64,000 bases of DNA from contig CAVXXJ010000011.1 in assembly GCA_963765705.1 (NCBI GenBank), positions 310,001 through 374,000 of the forward strand. Reading direction: 5' to 3'. Below the pieces are notes generated by a model, which saw nothing but the letters and a program-made list of their open reading frames with translations, was not told the DNA's origin and did not search any database. Position numbers and translations under genes: made by a program. Position 1 is the stretch's first letter, and each line of letters begins with the position of its first letter. The stretch comes from Gaiellasilicea sp963765705. GTDB taxonomy: Bacteria; Actinomycetota; Thermoleophilia; Gaiellales; Gaiellaceae. This document shows, in pieces, positions 18,753 to 27,909 of the stretch.

Positions 18753-19117
18753 CCTAGGCCGCAGACCCCGTCGTCGGCGACCCGAGCGACGGCGGCTTCC
18801 CGCGTCGGGTGGATCGTGAAGACGCGGTCGAGCCCGGTGATCTCGAAGATCTTGGTGATGTTCCGGTCGCTGCACACGAGCGAGAGCTGGCCGTCGTTCG
18901 TCCGCAGGCGCTTCACCCCGCCGACGAGCACACCGAGCGTGGTCGAGTCGATGAAGGTCGTGTCGCTGAGGTCGACGACGACATCGCGGCCGCCCTGGTC
19001 GATCACCTCGAGCAGCTGCTGCTTGAACTCCGGCGCGGTGTAGAGATCGACCTCGCCCGCGAGGGAGATCACGTACTGCTCGTTGCTCAGCTTCTCGGTC
19101 TTGACGTCGAAGTTCAT
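18749..19117 (-). CDS. STAS-domain anti-sigma factor antagonist
   Basis: The 122-residue protein is a single STAS domain of the SpoIIAA/RsbV type. It opens with strand VISLAGEVDLYTAPEFKQQL and carries the phosphorylatable serine loop DTTFIDSTTLGVLVGGVKRL. In the partner-switching scheme the dephosphorylated form binds an anti-sigma kinase and frees a sigma factor; the Ser in FIDST is the usual target. No kinase or sigma gene is adjacent. Its stop overlaps the cytochrome c start by GTGA. The RBS is weak. Identification is firm; the partner is unknown. Confidence 0.9.
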   Translation of the reverse strand: MNFDVKTEKLSNEQYVISLAGEVDLYTAPEFKQQLLEVIDQGGRDVVVDLSDTTFIDSTTLGVLVGGVKRLRTNDGQLSLVCSDRNITKIFEITGLDRVFTIHPTREAAVARVADDGVCGLG

Positions 19118-19175
19118 CTGGATGCCCCCGGTCTCGCCGACAGGATGTGCGGTGTCTTCCCGGTCGCGGGTGAGT

Positions 19176-19941
19176 CTAACCCGACTGGTGCGGGGTCTGC
19201 GCGGCCTTCAGCTGCGCGATCTGCTGCTTGACGATCGGCGCGGTCGGGTCGTCGGGAGCGAGCTTCAGGAACTTCTCGTAGGCGGCGATCGCCTTGGCGG
19301 TGTCGCCGCTCTGCTGCGCCGCCTGCGCCAGCTCGAGCTGGACGTTCGGGTCGCGCGGGGCGACGACGGCGAGCCGGTCGTACGCGTCCTCCGCCTTCTG
19401 GTAGGACGCCTGGGCCGCCGTGTACGCCGTGTTGACCGCCTGGTTCGCCTGCGTCGAGATCGCCTCGTCGATCGGGTCGGGGCCGAGCGTCGCGCCCTTG
19501 CCGAGGTCGAGCGGGGAGCTGAAGGTCGAGCCGAACGTGAGATAGCTGGCGCGGACCTGTGCCTCCTGCGCGTCGCGCGCGAGCGCGTTCGCCCGGCTGA
19601 GATGGAGGCCGGCGAGCTCCTGCAGCGCCTCCTTGTCCTTGGGCCTGAGCGCGAGGTAGCGGTTCAGCACGACGATCGCCTCGTCGGTCTGGCCGTCCTC
19701 CTGGAGCGCGGTCGCGAGGCTGCGCTGCGCCGGCGGCGCTCTTCGGGTTCTTCTTCACGGCCTCGCGCGCGTCCGAGACGGAGATGCTGCCGTCCGTGGC
19801 GCCGCCGCCGCCGCGGAGGAGGTCGCCGATGCTCGCGTTCTGGTTCGCGCCGATGCCGAAGCCGACGAAGCCGACGGCGAAGACGAGCGCGAGGAAGACG
19901 AACATCCACTTCGCGTGGCGTCGCAGCCGGCTGAAGAACAT
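19176..19941 (-). CDS. Membrane-anchored TPR protein, frameshifted
   Basis: A basic N-terminus (MFFSRLRRHAKWMF) and one membrane helix (VFLALVFAVGFVGFGIG) anchor a periplasm-facing region of tetratricopeptide repeats. The repeats read VVLNRYLALRPKDKEALQEL, YQKAEDAYDRLAVVAPRDPN and TAKAIAAYEKFLKLAPDDPT. A frame change near 19725-19740 separates the anchor from the repeats. The minus-strand ATG at 19941 has a GAGGA five bases upstream. It follows the amidohydrolase gene closely. TPR proteins of this layout serve as scaffolds; the partner is unknown. Confidence 0.8.
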
Positions 19942-20027
19942 CGTGTCCTCGATCGCTACGAGGTCGCTGTCGCGCTTGTGGCTGCGGGCTGCAGCATGCG
20001 CCCGCGCGCCGCGTGACGTTGCGTCGA

Positions 20028-21269
20028 TCAGCTCTTGCCACTCGAATCCTCCTCTCTCGTACCGTGCCTCGCCGTCGACGAGGGTAGCCAGGACGCGCTC
20101 CGGAGCGCCGCCGTAGACGACGGCGGCCGCCGGATCCTCCCATGGTAGATACGGCGAGCCGAAAAGGGAGACGATCGCGACATCCGCGCGCTTGCCGGGC
20201 GACGAGCGATCCGATCTCGTCGTCGAGCCCGAGCGCCCGCGCGCCGCCGAGAGTGGCGAGCTCGAGCGCCTCGGAGGCGGAGAGCGCGTCGGCGCGCTCG
20301 TCGCGTGCCCGCGCGAGCGCGAGCACCGTCCGCAGCTCCTCGAAGAAGTCGTGCGACGGCACCGACGAGACGCCGTCCGTGCCGACGCCGACACGCAGGC
20401 CGGCTGCCCGGAGCGCGTGCAGCGGCGCGATCCCGCAGCCGAGCAACGCGTTCGAGCGCGGGCAATGCGTGACGGCGACGCCGTGGCTGCGCGAGCAGGC
20501 CGATCTCGTCCTCGTCGACCTTGACGCAGTGTGCGGCGACCACCGTCTCGTTCAGCAGGCCCGCGGCCGCGAGCCGGCGGATGCCGGTCTCTCCGTCCGG
20601 GGGCGGCAGCATGTGGGCGACCGGCTGCCCACGGCCCTTCGCCGCGCAGCAGCCAGTCGAGCTCGTCCTGGCTCTCGTGCAGGTGCGTTGCGAGCGGAAG
20701 CTCGAGCTCGAGGCAGGCGCGCGTAGACGTCGTTCGAGCACGTGTACGGGCGCGTGCGGCGAGACGCCGACCCGGACGCGGTCCGAGAGCGCTCCGTCGA
20801 CGTACGCGCGCTTCTCGTCGAACTGGCGCATGGCCTCCGAAGCGTCGCTGCCGAAGACCTCCAGATAGACGATCGCGCGCAGCCCGAGCGCGGCGCAGGC
20901 GTGCGCGCTCGCGCCTGCGAACGCGAGGTCGCCGACCGTGGTGATCCCGGAGCGGAGGCACTCGGCTGCGCCGAGCCGCGCGATCGCCTCCATGTCCGCG
21001 CGGTCCAGCCGGGCCTTCCGCTCGATGTGCATCGCGATCCACGGGCCGAACGAGAGGCCGTCGCCGAAGCCCGCGTAGACGGCGTACTCGAGGTGGGTGT
21101 GCGCGTTGACGAAGCCGGGGACGATCGCAGCGTCCGGAAAGCGCTCGCCTTCGCCGAGCTCGGCGGCCGTTCCGACCGCGGCGATCCGCCCGTCCTCGAT
21201 CGCGATCGCGCCGTTCTCGATCGGCTCGCCCTCGACCGGGAGCACCCAGTCGGCGGAGAGGATCCTCAC
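20028..21269 (-). CDS. Amidohydrolase (MTA/SAH deaminase or TRZ/ATZ type), frameshifted
   Basis: This metal-dependent deaminase-like hydrolase has the metal site HTH in IVPGFVNAHTHLEYAVYAGF, the segment VGVSPHAP, the ligand region LPLATHLHESQDE, AAHCVKVDEDEI, and the Asp in GLRVGVGTDGVSSVPSHDFF. These are the ordered zinc/iron ligands of the TRZ/ATZ-MTA/SAH-deaminase family, which hydrolyse amino groups from purine-like compounds. GTG 21269 overlaps the tatC stop (GTGA). Frame changes occur near 20490, 20640, 20720 and 20205. The end is uncertain: the 20028 stop is one option, and an alternative frame would run toward the TPR start at 19941. The substrate is not predictable from what I can see. 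Confidence 0.78.
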   Translation of the reverse strand: MRILSADWVLPVEGEPIENGAIAIEDGRIAAVGTAAELGEGERFPDAAIVPGFVNAHTHLEYAVYAGFGDGLSFGPWIAMHIERKARLDRADMEAIARLGAAECLRSGITTVGDLAFAGASAHACAALGLRAIVYLEVFGSDASEAMRQFDEKRAYVDGALSDRVRVGVSPHAPVHVLERRLRAPASSSSFRSQRTCTRARTSSTGCCAAKGRGQPVAHMLPPPDGETGIRRLAAAGLLNETVVAAHCVKVDEDEIGLLAQPRRRRHALPALERVARLRDRAAARAPGSRPACRRRHGRRLVGAVARLLRGAADGARARAGTRRARRRALRLRGARARHSRRRAGARARRRDRIARRPASARMSRSSPFSARRIYHGRIRRPPSSTAALRSASWLPSSTARHGTREEDSSGKS

Positions 21270-22046
21270 TGCCTCGCTCCACCGCGACGTCTGGTCGGCG
21301 ATGTCCCAGCGCTTCTCCATGCAGGTCGAGAGCCAGATCGAGAGCTCGAAGAGCAGGAGCAGCGGCACGACCTCGAGCGCGAGCGAGACCGGGTCGACGG
21401 TCGGGAGCAGGATCGCGAAGACGAGCATGCCGAGCATGCCCATCCGCCGGTTCCGGCGCAGCCGTCGCCGCCGTCAGGACGCGAAGCCGCACGAGCGCGA
21501 GGATGAAGATCGGCATCTGGAAGGCGAGACCGCGTCGCGAGCAGGGTCAGGGTCACGAACGAGAAGTAGTAGCTCGCCCGGATCTGCGACGTCGAAGATG
21601 TCCTCGTTGAAGTTGGTCAGGAACTCGAGCGCGCGCGGCAGCACGACGAAGTACGAGAACACGACGCCGCCGGCGAACAGGAGCGTCGCGAAGGTCGCGA
21701 AGACCGCCACTGTGCGCTGCATGCGCTCCTCGATCGCCGGCGCCAGGAACGACCACAGCTGGTAGAGCAGGATCGGCAGGGTCACCGCGACGGCGGCCGC
21801 GAGGCTGACCTTGACGGCGATCGTGAACGGCTCGATGACGCCGAGCGTGACGGCATCTCCCGCGTCTCGGGGCAGCGGCCGCGTCAGCCACTCGATCAGC
21901 TGCTCCTGGAACGCGAATGCGACCACGAAGGCGGGCGCGAGCGCGAGCAGGCAGATCAGCAGGCGCGAGCGCAGCTCGCCCAGATGCTCGACGAGAGTCG
22001 CTTCCTCCCCGTGCTGGAGGCGCCGCGGCAGACGCTTCAGGGCCAT
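21266..22046 (-). CDS. tatC: Twin-arginine translocase subunit TatC, frameshifted
   Basis: TatC is the receptor of the twin-arginine export pathway. The N-terminus has the family signature LVEHLGELRSRLLICLLALA, followed by helices FVVAFAFQEQLIEWL, FTIAVKVSLAAAVAVTLPIL with the YQLWSFLAPAIEERM motif, and FATLLFAGGVVFSYFVVLP. The C-terminal helices (MGMLGMLVFAILLPTVDPVS and LALEVVPLLLLFELSIWLS) lie in another frame, so shifts are needed near 21575 and 21500. The stop forms GTGA with the amidohydrolase start. tatA lies 27 bases upstream, so the two make a transport operon. Confidence 0.92.
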
Positions 22047-22072
22047 GGGGTCAAAGAGTAGTGCCGGGGGAG

Positions 22073-22318
22073 CTAGGAGACGGTGTCGCGCTCGCGCTGC
22101 TCTTGCGCGACCGGATGCTCGTCGGCGGGCGGGAGCTCCGTGGCGAGGCGGTGGTGCACGGGCTCGTCGTCGTCGTCCTTGCCGGAGATCGAGTCCTTGA
22201 ACTCCCGCATCCCCTTGCCGAGCGAGCGGCCCATCTCGGGCAGGCGCTTCGGCCCGAAGATGATCAGCAGGGCGACGAGCAGGATGACGAGCTCGGTGAC
22301 TCCGATTCCGAATGGCAT
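22073..22318 (-). CDS. tatA: Twin-arginine translocase subunit TatA
   Basis: The 81-residue protein has one N-terminal membrane helix (GIGVTELVILLVALLIIFGP), then the hinge FGPKRLPEMGRSLGKGMREF and a charged cytoplasmic tail (KDDDDEPVHHRL). This is the standard TatA/E layout of the pore-forming subunit. ATG 22318 begins the conserved MPFGIGVTE start. It is the first gene of tatA-tatC and diverges from the dehydrogenase at 22372 across 53 bases, which must contain both promoters. Confidence 0.92.
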   Translation of the reverse strand: MPFGIGVTELVILLVALLIIFGPKRLPEMGRSLGKGMREFKDSISGKDDDDEPVHHRLATELPPADEHPVAQEQRERDTVS

Positions 22319-22371
22319 GGCCCTCAGCTTACCACCGTTTGTGCAGCTCGAACCCCGGGGAAGCTGGGACG

Positions 22372-23329
22372 GTGAAGAGGCCGCTGGCGGAGCAGGTGAT
22401 CGTCGTTTCGGGTGCGTCGAGCGGGATCGGGCGGGCCGTTGCGCGTGCCGCCGGCGCCCGTGGCGCCAAGGTCGTGGTCTCGGCGCGCAACGCCGAGGCG
22501 CTCGAGCACGCGGTCGCAGGAGGTCGAAGCCGCCGGGGGCCAGGGACTGGCCGTTCCGGGCGACGCGACGAGCGCGGCCGACGCCGAGAGCCTCTGCGCC
22601 CGCGCCGTCGAGCGCTTCGGCACGGATCGACACCTTCGTCGCGTCGGTGATGGTGACCGTCTACGCCGAGGTCGAGCAGCTCGAGGACGACGAGCTGCGG
22701 CGCGTCATGGACGTCAACTTCCTCGGCCGCGCGTATGCCTACCGTGCGGCGCTGCCGCATCTGAAGGCGAGCCGCGGGACGTTCATCGACGTCAACTCGG
22801 GGCTCGCGTACCGCGGGATCCCGCTCCAGGCCGCCTACTGCGCCTCGAAGGCGGCTGCCCGGACCTACTTCGAGTCGGCCCGCGTCGAGCTCGAGAAGCA
22901 GAAGGCGGGCGTCGACCTCTGCCTGATCCTCCCGGGCGGGATCAACACGCCGCAGTTCGACCGCGCCGGCAGAAGCTCGGGCGCCGCCCGCAGCCGGTGC
23001 CGCCGATCTACCAGCCGGAGATCGTCGCCGAGGCGATCCTGCGCTGCGCCGAGCGGCCCGAGCGCGAGCTGCCGGTGACCTGGGGGGCGCAGAAGCTGCT
23101 CTGGGGCCAGAAGCTCTCGCCGCGCGCCGGCGACCTCGTCCTGCTCCGAAACGGCTGGAAGGGGCAGTCCACCGGCGAGCCGAAGCCGGTCGACTCACCC
23201 GACAACCTCTGGGAGACGATCCCGGCGATCCGGGCGCGCACGGAAGCTTCGACGACCGCGCGAGGGCCTCGAGCGCCTGGACGAGCGCCCGCCTGCGCCT
23301 CGGCAAGACCGGCTCGGCGGCTGTTTTGA
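22372..23329 (+). CDS. Short-chain dehydrogenase/reductase, frameshifted
   Basis: This is a classical SDR. The NAD(P) motif SGASSGIGRAVARA opens the protein, VMDVNFLGRAYAYRAALPHL is the NNAG-region helix, the catalytic pair is in YCASKAA, and a serine-containing segment FIDVNSGLAYRGIPLQ precedes it. The C-terminal extension (YQPEIVAEAILRCAERPERE) fits the Rossmann-fold SDRs of about 320 residues with a cytoplasmic tail. Frame changes are needed near 22517, 22622 and 22975. The terminal frame is unclear between stops near 23329 and 23345. Start GTG 22372 is chosen because it immediately precedes the conserved fold. The substrate is unknown. Confidence 0.83.
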
Positions 23330-23421
23330 CCCTTTCCGCTCTGGTAGGGGCGATCGGCTACCATGGGATCACGAAGCGGCGCGCAAGCCCGCTCTAAATC
23401 AGGGAAAGAGGGATCACAAGC

Positions 23422-24198
23422 TTGGCCTTTCTGGAGATCAGAAACCTCCATGTTGCGCTCGAGGACGGCACCGAGATCGTCAAGGGTGTCGACCTCTCCG
23501 TCGACCTGAACGAGAAGCACGCGATCATGGGCCCGAACGGCTCCGGCAAGTCGACGCTCGCCTACGCGCTGATGGGCCATCCGGCCTACGAGATCACCGA
23601 GGGCGAGATCCTGCTCAACGGCGAGAGCATCGTCGAGGCCGGCGCCGACGAGCGCGCGCAGAAGGGTCTCTTCCTCGCCTTCCAGTACCCGCACGCGATT
23701 CCGGGCGTGACCGTCACGAGCTTCCTGCGGAGCGCGATCAACGCGATCCGCAAGGCGAAGGCGGGCAAGGACGACCCGATCCCGGTCAAGGAGTTCCGCA
23801 CCGAGATCCTCGCCGCGATGGAGCGGCTGAAGGTGCCGCGCGAGCTGGCCTCGCGCTACCTGAACGACGGCTTCTCGGGCGGCGAGAAGAAGCGCGTCGA
23901 GATCCTGCAGATGGCGCTCCTGCAGCCGAAGATCGCGATCCTCGACGAGACCGACTCGGGGCTCGACATCGACGCCCTGCGGATCGTCGCGAACGGCGTC
24001 AACGAGCTCGTCAGCGCCGAGATGGGCGCGCTCGTGATCACGCATTACCAGCGGATCCTCAACTACGTCACGCCCGATCACGTGCACGTCTTCGTCGGCG
24101 GCAAGATCGTCGCGAGCGGCGGCCAGGAGCTGGCCCACAAGCTCGAGGCCGAGGGCTACGATGCGTTCATCCCGAAGGAAGAGGGGGTGGCGGCATGA
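23422..24198 (+). CDS. sufC: Fe-S cluster assembly ATPase SufC
   Basis: SufC is the ABC-type ATPase of the SufBCD scaffold. It shows Walker A (MGPNGSGKSTLAYAL), the signature FSGGEKKRVEILQMALL, Walker B with the SufC-specific ILDETDSGLDIDALRIVANG, and the H-loop VITHYQRIL. Length 258 is typical. The start is TTG at 23422, the only start that gives the conserved N-terminus MAFLEIRNLHV. An AGAGGG lies upstream but rather far. It opens sufC-sufB-VOC-VOC-VOC-sufD, with ATGA coupling to sufB. No sufR-type regulator gene is nearby. Confidence 0.96.
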   Translation: MAFLEIRNLHVALEDGTEIVKGVDLSVDLNEKHAIMGPNGSGKSTLAYALMGHPAYEITEGEILLNGESIVEAGADERAQKGLFLAFQYPHAIPGVTVTSFLRSAINAIRKAKAGKDDPIPVKEFRTEILAAMERLKVPRELASRYLNDGFSGGEKKRVEILQMALLQPKIAILDETDSGLDIDALRIVANGVNELVSAEMGALVITHYQRILNYVTPDHVHVFVGGKIVASGGQELAHKLEAEGYDAFIPKEEGVAA

Positions 24199-25616
24199 GC
24201 GCGAGCGAAACCGACGTCGTCAAGGGGATTCGGAGCGAGTACAAGTACGGCTTCTCGAACTCGGACGAGGCCGAGAACTACTTCTTCAAGTCCGGCCGCG
24301 GCCTCTCGCACGAGGTCGTCGAGGCGATCGCCGAGCACAAGAAGGAGCCGGACTGGATGCGCAAGTTCCGGCACAAGTCGCTCGACTACTTCCTGGCCCG
24401 CCCGCTGCCCACCTGGGGCGGCAACGTCGGCGAGATCGACTTCGAGAACATCTACTACTACATCAAGCCGACCGAAAAGCAGGCGTCACGCTGGGAGGAC
24501 CTGCCGGCGGACATCCTCGACACCTGGGACAAGCTCGGCATCCCCGAGGCGGAGAAGAAGTACCTCGCCGGGGTCGGTGCCCAGTACGAGTCCGAGGTCG
24601 TCTACCACAAGCTTCAGGCCGATCTCGAGGACAAGGGCGTCATCTTCCTCGACATGGACTCGGCGCTCCGCGATCACGAGGACATCGTCAAGCAGTACAT
24701 GGGGACGATCATCCCCCAGAACGACAACAAGTTCGCAGCGCTGAACTCCGCCGTTTGGTCGGGCGGATCCTTCATCTACGTGCCGCCCGGCGTCAAGATC
24801 GAGCTGCCGCTCCAGGCCTACTTCCGGATCAACGCCGAGAACATGGGCCAGTTCGAGCGCACCCTGATCATCGTCGACGAGGACGCCTACGTGCACTACG
24901 TCGAGGGCTGCACCGCGCCGATCTACTCGTCCGACTCGCTGCACTCGGCGGTCGTCGAGATCGTGGTCAAGCCGCGCGGGCGCTGCCGCTACACGACGAT
25001 CCAGAACTGGTCGAACAACGTCTTCAACCTCGTCACCAAGCGTGCCGTGGCCTACGAGGACGCGACGATGGAGTGGGTCGACGGGAACCTCGGCTCGAAG
25101 CTGACGATGAAGTATCCGGCGATCTGGCTGATGGGCGCGCGCGCCCACGGCGAGGTGCTCTCGATCGCGTTCGCAGGCAAGGGGCAGCATCAGGACGCGG
25201 GCGGCAAGGTCGTCCACGTCGCGCCCAAGACCACGTCGGTGATCACGTCGAAGTCGATCTCGAAGAACGGCGGCCGCGCCGGCTACCGCGGCCTGCTCGA
25301 GGTCGCGAAGGGCGCCGTCGGTGCGAAGTCGAAGGTCGTCTGCGACGCGCTGATCCTCGACGACGAGTCGCGCTCCGACACCTATCCGTACATCCGCGTC
25401 GACGAGAACGACGTCGACCTCGGCCACGAGGCCACCGTCTCGAAGATCGGCGAGGAGCAGCTCTTCTACCTCATGTCGCGCGGCCTCTCCGAGTCCGAGG
25501 CGAGCGCGATGATCGTGTCGGGCTTCGTCGAGCCGATCACGAAGGAGCTCCCGCTCGAGTACGCCGTCGAGATGAATCGCCTGATCCAGCTGCAGATGGA
25601 GGGCTCGGTTGGCTAG
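24195..25616 (+). CDS. sufB: Fe-S cluster assembly scaffold SufB
   Basis: The 473-residue SufB has its conserved blocks: the N-terminal SDEAENYFFKSGRGLS, the middle WSGGSFIYVPPGVKIELPLQ, VHYVEGCTAPIYSSDSLHSA (with the conserved Cys), RCRYTTIQNWSNNVFNLVTK, and the C-terminal GEEQLFYLMSRGLSESEASA with MIVSGFVEP. It assembles the nascent cluster with SufC and SufD in the cytoplasm. ATGA overlap with sufC fixes the start. It overlaps the first VOC gene by 8 bases at its 3' end. The frame is intact throughout. Confidence 0.97.
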   Translation: MSASETDVVKGIRSEYKYGFSNSDEAENYFFKSGRGLSHEVVEAIAEHKKEPDWMRKFRHKSLDYFLARPLPTWGGNVGEIDFENIYYYIKPTEKQASRWEDLPADILDTWDKLGIPEAEKKYLAGVGAQYESEVVYHKLQADLEDKGVIFLDMDSALRDHEDIVKQYMGTIIPQNDNKFAALNSAVWSGGSFIYVPPGVKIELPLQAYFRINAENMGQFERTLIIVDEDAYVHYVEGCTAPIYSSDSLHSAVVEIVVKPRGRCRYTTIQNWSNNVFNLVTKRAVAYEDATMEWVDGNLGSKLTMKYPAIWLMGARAHGEVLSIAFAGKGQHQDAGGKVVHVAPKTTSVITSKSISKNGGRAGYRGLLEVAKGAVGAKSKVVCDALILDDESRSDTYPYIRVDENDVDLGHEATVSKIGEEQLFYLMSRGLSESEASAMIVSGFVEPITKELPLEYAVEMNRLIQLQMEGSVG

Positions 25617-25992
25617 CCCGGTGACCGGCGTCGACTTCGTCGCCGTGCCGTCCACCGACTGGAAGCGATCGCGGGCCTTCTACGTCGACACGCTGGGGCT
25701 GCGCCCCGACGAGACCGGCGATTCCGAGTTCTGGGTCGGCCAGACGTGCTTCGGGATCTACGAGCCGACGACGTTCGGGCTCGAGTTCGCGCCGCAGAAG
25801 ACCGCGCACCTCGCGCTGCACGTCGACGACATGCCCGCTGCGCGCGCCGACCTCGAGGCGAAGGGCATCGAGTTCGTCGCCGAGACCCTCGACACCGGGG
25901 TCTGCTACATGGCGTTCTTCGAGGATCCGGACGGCAACGCCCTGATGCTCCACCACCGCCACACGCCGCGCGCCGCCGGTACGAGCCAGTGA
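25609..25992 (+). CDS. VOC/glyoxalase-fold protein 1
   Basis: The 127-residue vicinal-oxygen-chelate protein is built of two beta-alpha-beta-beta-beta units: VDFVAVPSTDWKRSRAFYVD with TLGL, then TAHLALHVDDMPAARADLEA, and the closing MAFFEDPDGNALMLHHRH. Potential metal ligands of the fold (the C-terminal DPDGNALMLHHR block and a mid Glu) are visible but the substrate is not. TTG 25609 overlaps the sufB end; an internal GTG 25621 is the alternative. It is the first of three consecutive paralogues between sufB and sufD. Confidence 0.85.
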   Translation: MASPVTGVDFVAVPSTDWKRSRAFYVDTLGLRPDETGDSEFWVGQTCFGIYEPTTFGLEFAPQKTAHLALHVDDMPAARADLEAKGIEFVAETLDTGVCYMAFFEDPDGNALMLHHRHTPRAAGTSQ

Positions 25993-26379
25993 TCGACGCG
26001 CAGCGCGTCGACTTCATCGCGGTTCCGACGCAAGACAGAGAGCGAGCCGCAAAGTTCTACGGCGAGACGCTCGGGCTTCGCGCGGAACCCGAACTCGTCG
26101 GACATGTGGATCGAGTTCGAGACCGGGAACGTGACGATCGCGCTGCTGCCGCACGAGTTCACGGGCAGAAGCGAGTTCGTCCCGAGCAGCGGCCCGATCG
26201 CGCTCCGCGTTGCCGATGTGAACGAGGCGCGCCGCACGCTCGAGGGGGCCGGCGTCGAGTTCCAGGCGGACACGATCGACTCGGGCGTCTGCTTCATCGC
26301 CCCGTTTGCGGATCCGGACGGCAACAGCCTGATGCTGCACAGCCGCTACGCGCCGTTCGCCGACGGCACCACCCCGTAG
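25989..26379 (+). CDS. VOC/glyoxalase-fold protein 2, frameshifted
   Basis: The second VOC paralogue starts with GTG overlapping the previous stop (GTGA) and reads VIDAQRVDFIAVPTQDRERA then KFYGETLGL. After a frame change near 26095 it continues WIEFETGNVTIALLPHEF, PIALRVADVNEARRTLEGAG and FADPDGNSLMLHSRY. It is a single-domain protein of about 129 residues. The mid-region GRSEFVPSSGP differs from paralogues 1 and 3, so the substrate pocket is probably different. Function unknown; co-expression with suf genes is inferred. Confidence 0.82.
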
Positions 26380-26381
26380 CC

Positions 26382-26741
26382 ATGCAGATCGAGCACGTCG
26401 ACTTCGTGTCGTTCCTGACACAGGACATCAAGCGCGCGCGCGGCTTCTACGCCGACACGCTCGGCCTGGCGATCGAGAGCGAGGGCGAGCACGACATCGA
26501 GTTCTCCTGCGGCCAGGTGACGCTCGACATCTTCGACCCGTCGAGCATCGGCCAGCCGTTCTCGCTGTCGCCGGCGGGCCTGGCGCTCCGCGTCCCGGAC
26601 GTCGACGAAGCCCGGGCGGAGCTCGAGGCCAAGGGGATCCAGTTCGACGGCGACACGATCGAGACGAGCGTGTGCAAGCAGGCCTGGTTCAAGGATCCGG
26701 ACGGAAACGCCCTCATGCTCCACCGGCGGTTCGACGCATGA
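26382..26741 (+). CDS. VOC/glyoxalase-fold protein 3
   Basis: The third VOC paralogue has 119 residues: QIEHVDFVSFLTQDIKRARG, FYADTLGLAIESEGEHDIEF, AGLALRVPDVDEARAELEAK and WFKDPDGNALMLHRRFDA. It is closest to paralogue 1 in the C-terminal half (EAKGI.F then DPDGNALMLH), which suggests duplication. Its stop overlaps the sufD ATG (ATGA), so it is translationally coupled to an Fe-S scaffold gene. The frame is intact. Confidence 0.86.
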   Translation: MQIEHVDFVSFLTQDIKRARGFYADTLGLAIESEGEHDIEFSCGQVTLDIFDPSSIGQPFSLSPAGLALRVPDVDEARAELEAKGIQFDGDTIETSVCKQAWFKDPDGNALMLHRRFDA

Positions 26742-27904
26742 GCCGCGCCGACTTGCTCGAGCGCTACCGCGCGCTGCCCCTGCCGACGACGAAGGACGAG
26801 TCGTGGCGCTTCACCGATCTCAAGGGGTTCGACCCGGAGACGTTCTCCGCCAACGGCGTCACCGAGGTCGCCGCTGCGCCGGCGCTGCTCGAACTGGAGG
26901 CCGCGGGCATCGTCCGCGTCTCCGAAGCTGGGCTCACGATCGACCGCGCACCCGAGGGGATCCGCTTCGAGGCGCTGGCGGATCATCCGCGCCTGTACGA
27001 GCTCGTCGGCTCGGACGAGAAGTTCGCGGCGCACAATGCCGCCGAGTGGGAGCACGGCCTCCTCGTCCACGTTCCGAAGGACGTCATGCTCGAGCAGCCG
27101 CTGCTCGTGCGGATCGTCAACTCGGTCGAGGGCGGCTCGCTCTTCTGGCGCCTGCTGATCGTCGCCGAGCCGGGCAGCCGCGTCTCGGTGATCGAGGAGT
27201 ACGCCTCGACGACGCCCGAGCTCTCCGGCTACCTCAACGCCGCGGTCGAGATCTTCGTCGAGGACGGCGCCAAGGTCGAGTACGTCTCGGTGCAGAACGT
27301 CTCCCGCGCGACGTGGCACTTCGGCAGCCACCACGCGCGGATCGGGCGCGACGCCGAGCTCGACTGGGTCTGTGCCGGCTTCGGCTCCAAGAAGGGGAAG
27401 ATCCGGATCCAGAACGACCTCGCCGGCCAGGGTGCGACCTCCCGTGTGACGGGCGCCTACTTCGCCGACGGCGACCAGCATCTCGACTACGACACCTTCC
27501 AGGAGCACATCGCGCCGAACACGACCAGCGACTTCGCCTTCAAGGGCGCGCTTCGCGACGAGTCGAGCGCGGTCTGGCGCGGAATGATCCGCGTCGAGGA
27601 GGACGCGCAGAAGACGAACGCCTACCAGGAGAACCGCAACCTGCTGCTCTCCAAGCAGGCGCACGCCGACTCGATCCCCGGCCTCGAGATCCTCGCCAAC
27701 GACGTCCGCTGCACGCACGGCGCGACGCTCGGCCAGGTCGATCGCGAGCAGCTCTTCTACCTGATGGCCCGTGGCCTCTCGCACGGCGAGGCCGAGCGCC
27801 TGATCGTGCGCGGCTTCTTCCAGGACGTGCTCGACCGGATCGAGCTCGAGCCGGTGCGCGAGGCGCTCGGCGCAGCGCTCGAAGCCCGCATCCCGCAGGC
27901 CTAG
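26738..27904 (+). CDS. sufD: Fe-S cluster assembly protein SufD
   Basis: The 388-residue SufD homologue forms the scaffold with SufB and SufC. The N-terminal helix segment contains TKDESWRFTDLKGFDPETF. The beta-helix core (VIEEYASTTPELSGYLNAAV, VEYVSVQNVSRATWHFGSHH) leads to the C-terminal block QAHADSIPGLEILANDVRCT and HGATLGQVDREQLFYLMARG with FF.DVLDRI. Cys and His in the DVRCTHGAT block are conserved in the SufD family. ATGA coupling to VOC 3 fixes the start. It ends the operon; the next gene is convergent five bases away. Confidence 0.95.
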   Translation: MSRADLLERYRALPLPTTKDESWRFTDLKGFDPETFSANGVTEVAAAPALLELEAAGIVRVSEAGLTIDRAPEGIRFEALADHPRLYELVGSDEKFAAHNAAEWEHGLLVHVPKDVMLEQPLLVRIVNSVEGGSLFWRLLIVAEPGSRVSVIEEYASTTPELSGYLNAAVEIFVEDGAKVEYVSVQNVSRATWHFGSHHARIGRDAELDWVCAGFGSKKGKIRIQNDLAGQGATSRVTGAYFADGDQHLDYDTFQEHIAPNTTSDFAFKGALRDESSAVWRGMIRVEEDAQKTNAYQENRNLLLSKQAHADSIPGLEILANDVRCTHGATLGQVDREQLFYLMARGLSHGEAERLIVRGFFQDVLDRIELEPVREALGAALEARIPQA

Positions 27905-27909
27905 ACCTC

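Noticed and set aside
23330..23421. IscR/SufR-type operator upstream of sufC
   Set aside because: I could not find a convincing inverted repeat or -35/-10 pair; the short gap shows only an AGAGGG near the TTG start.
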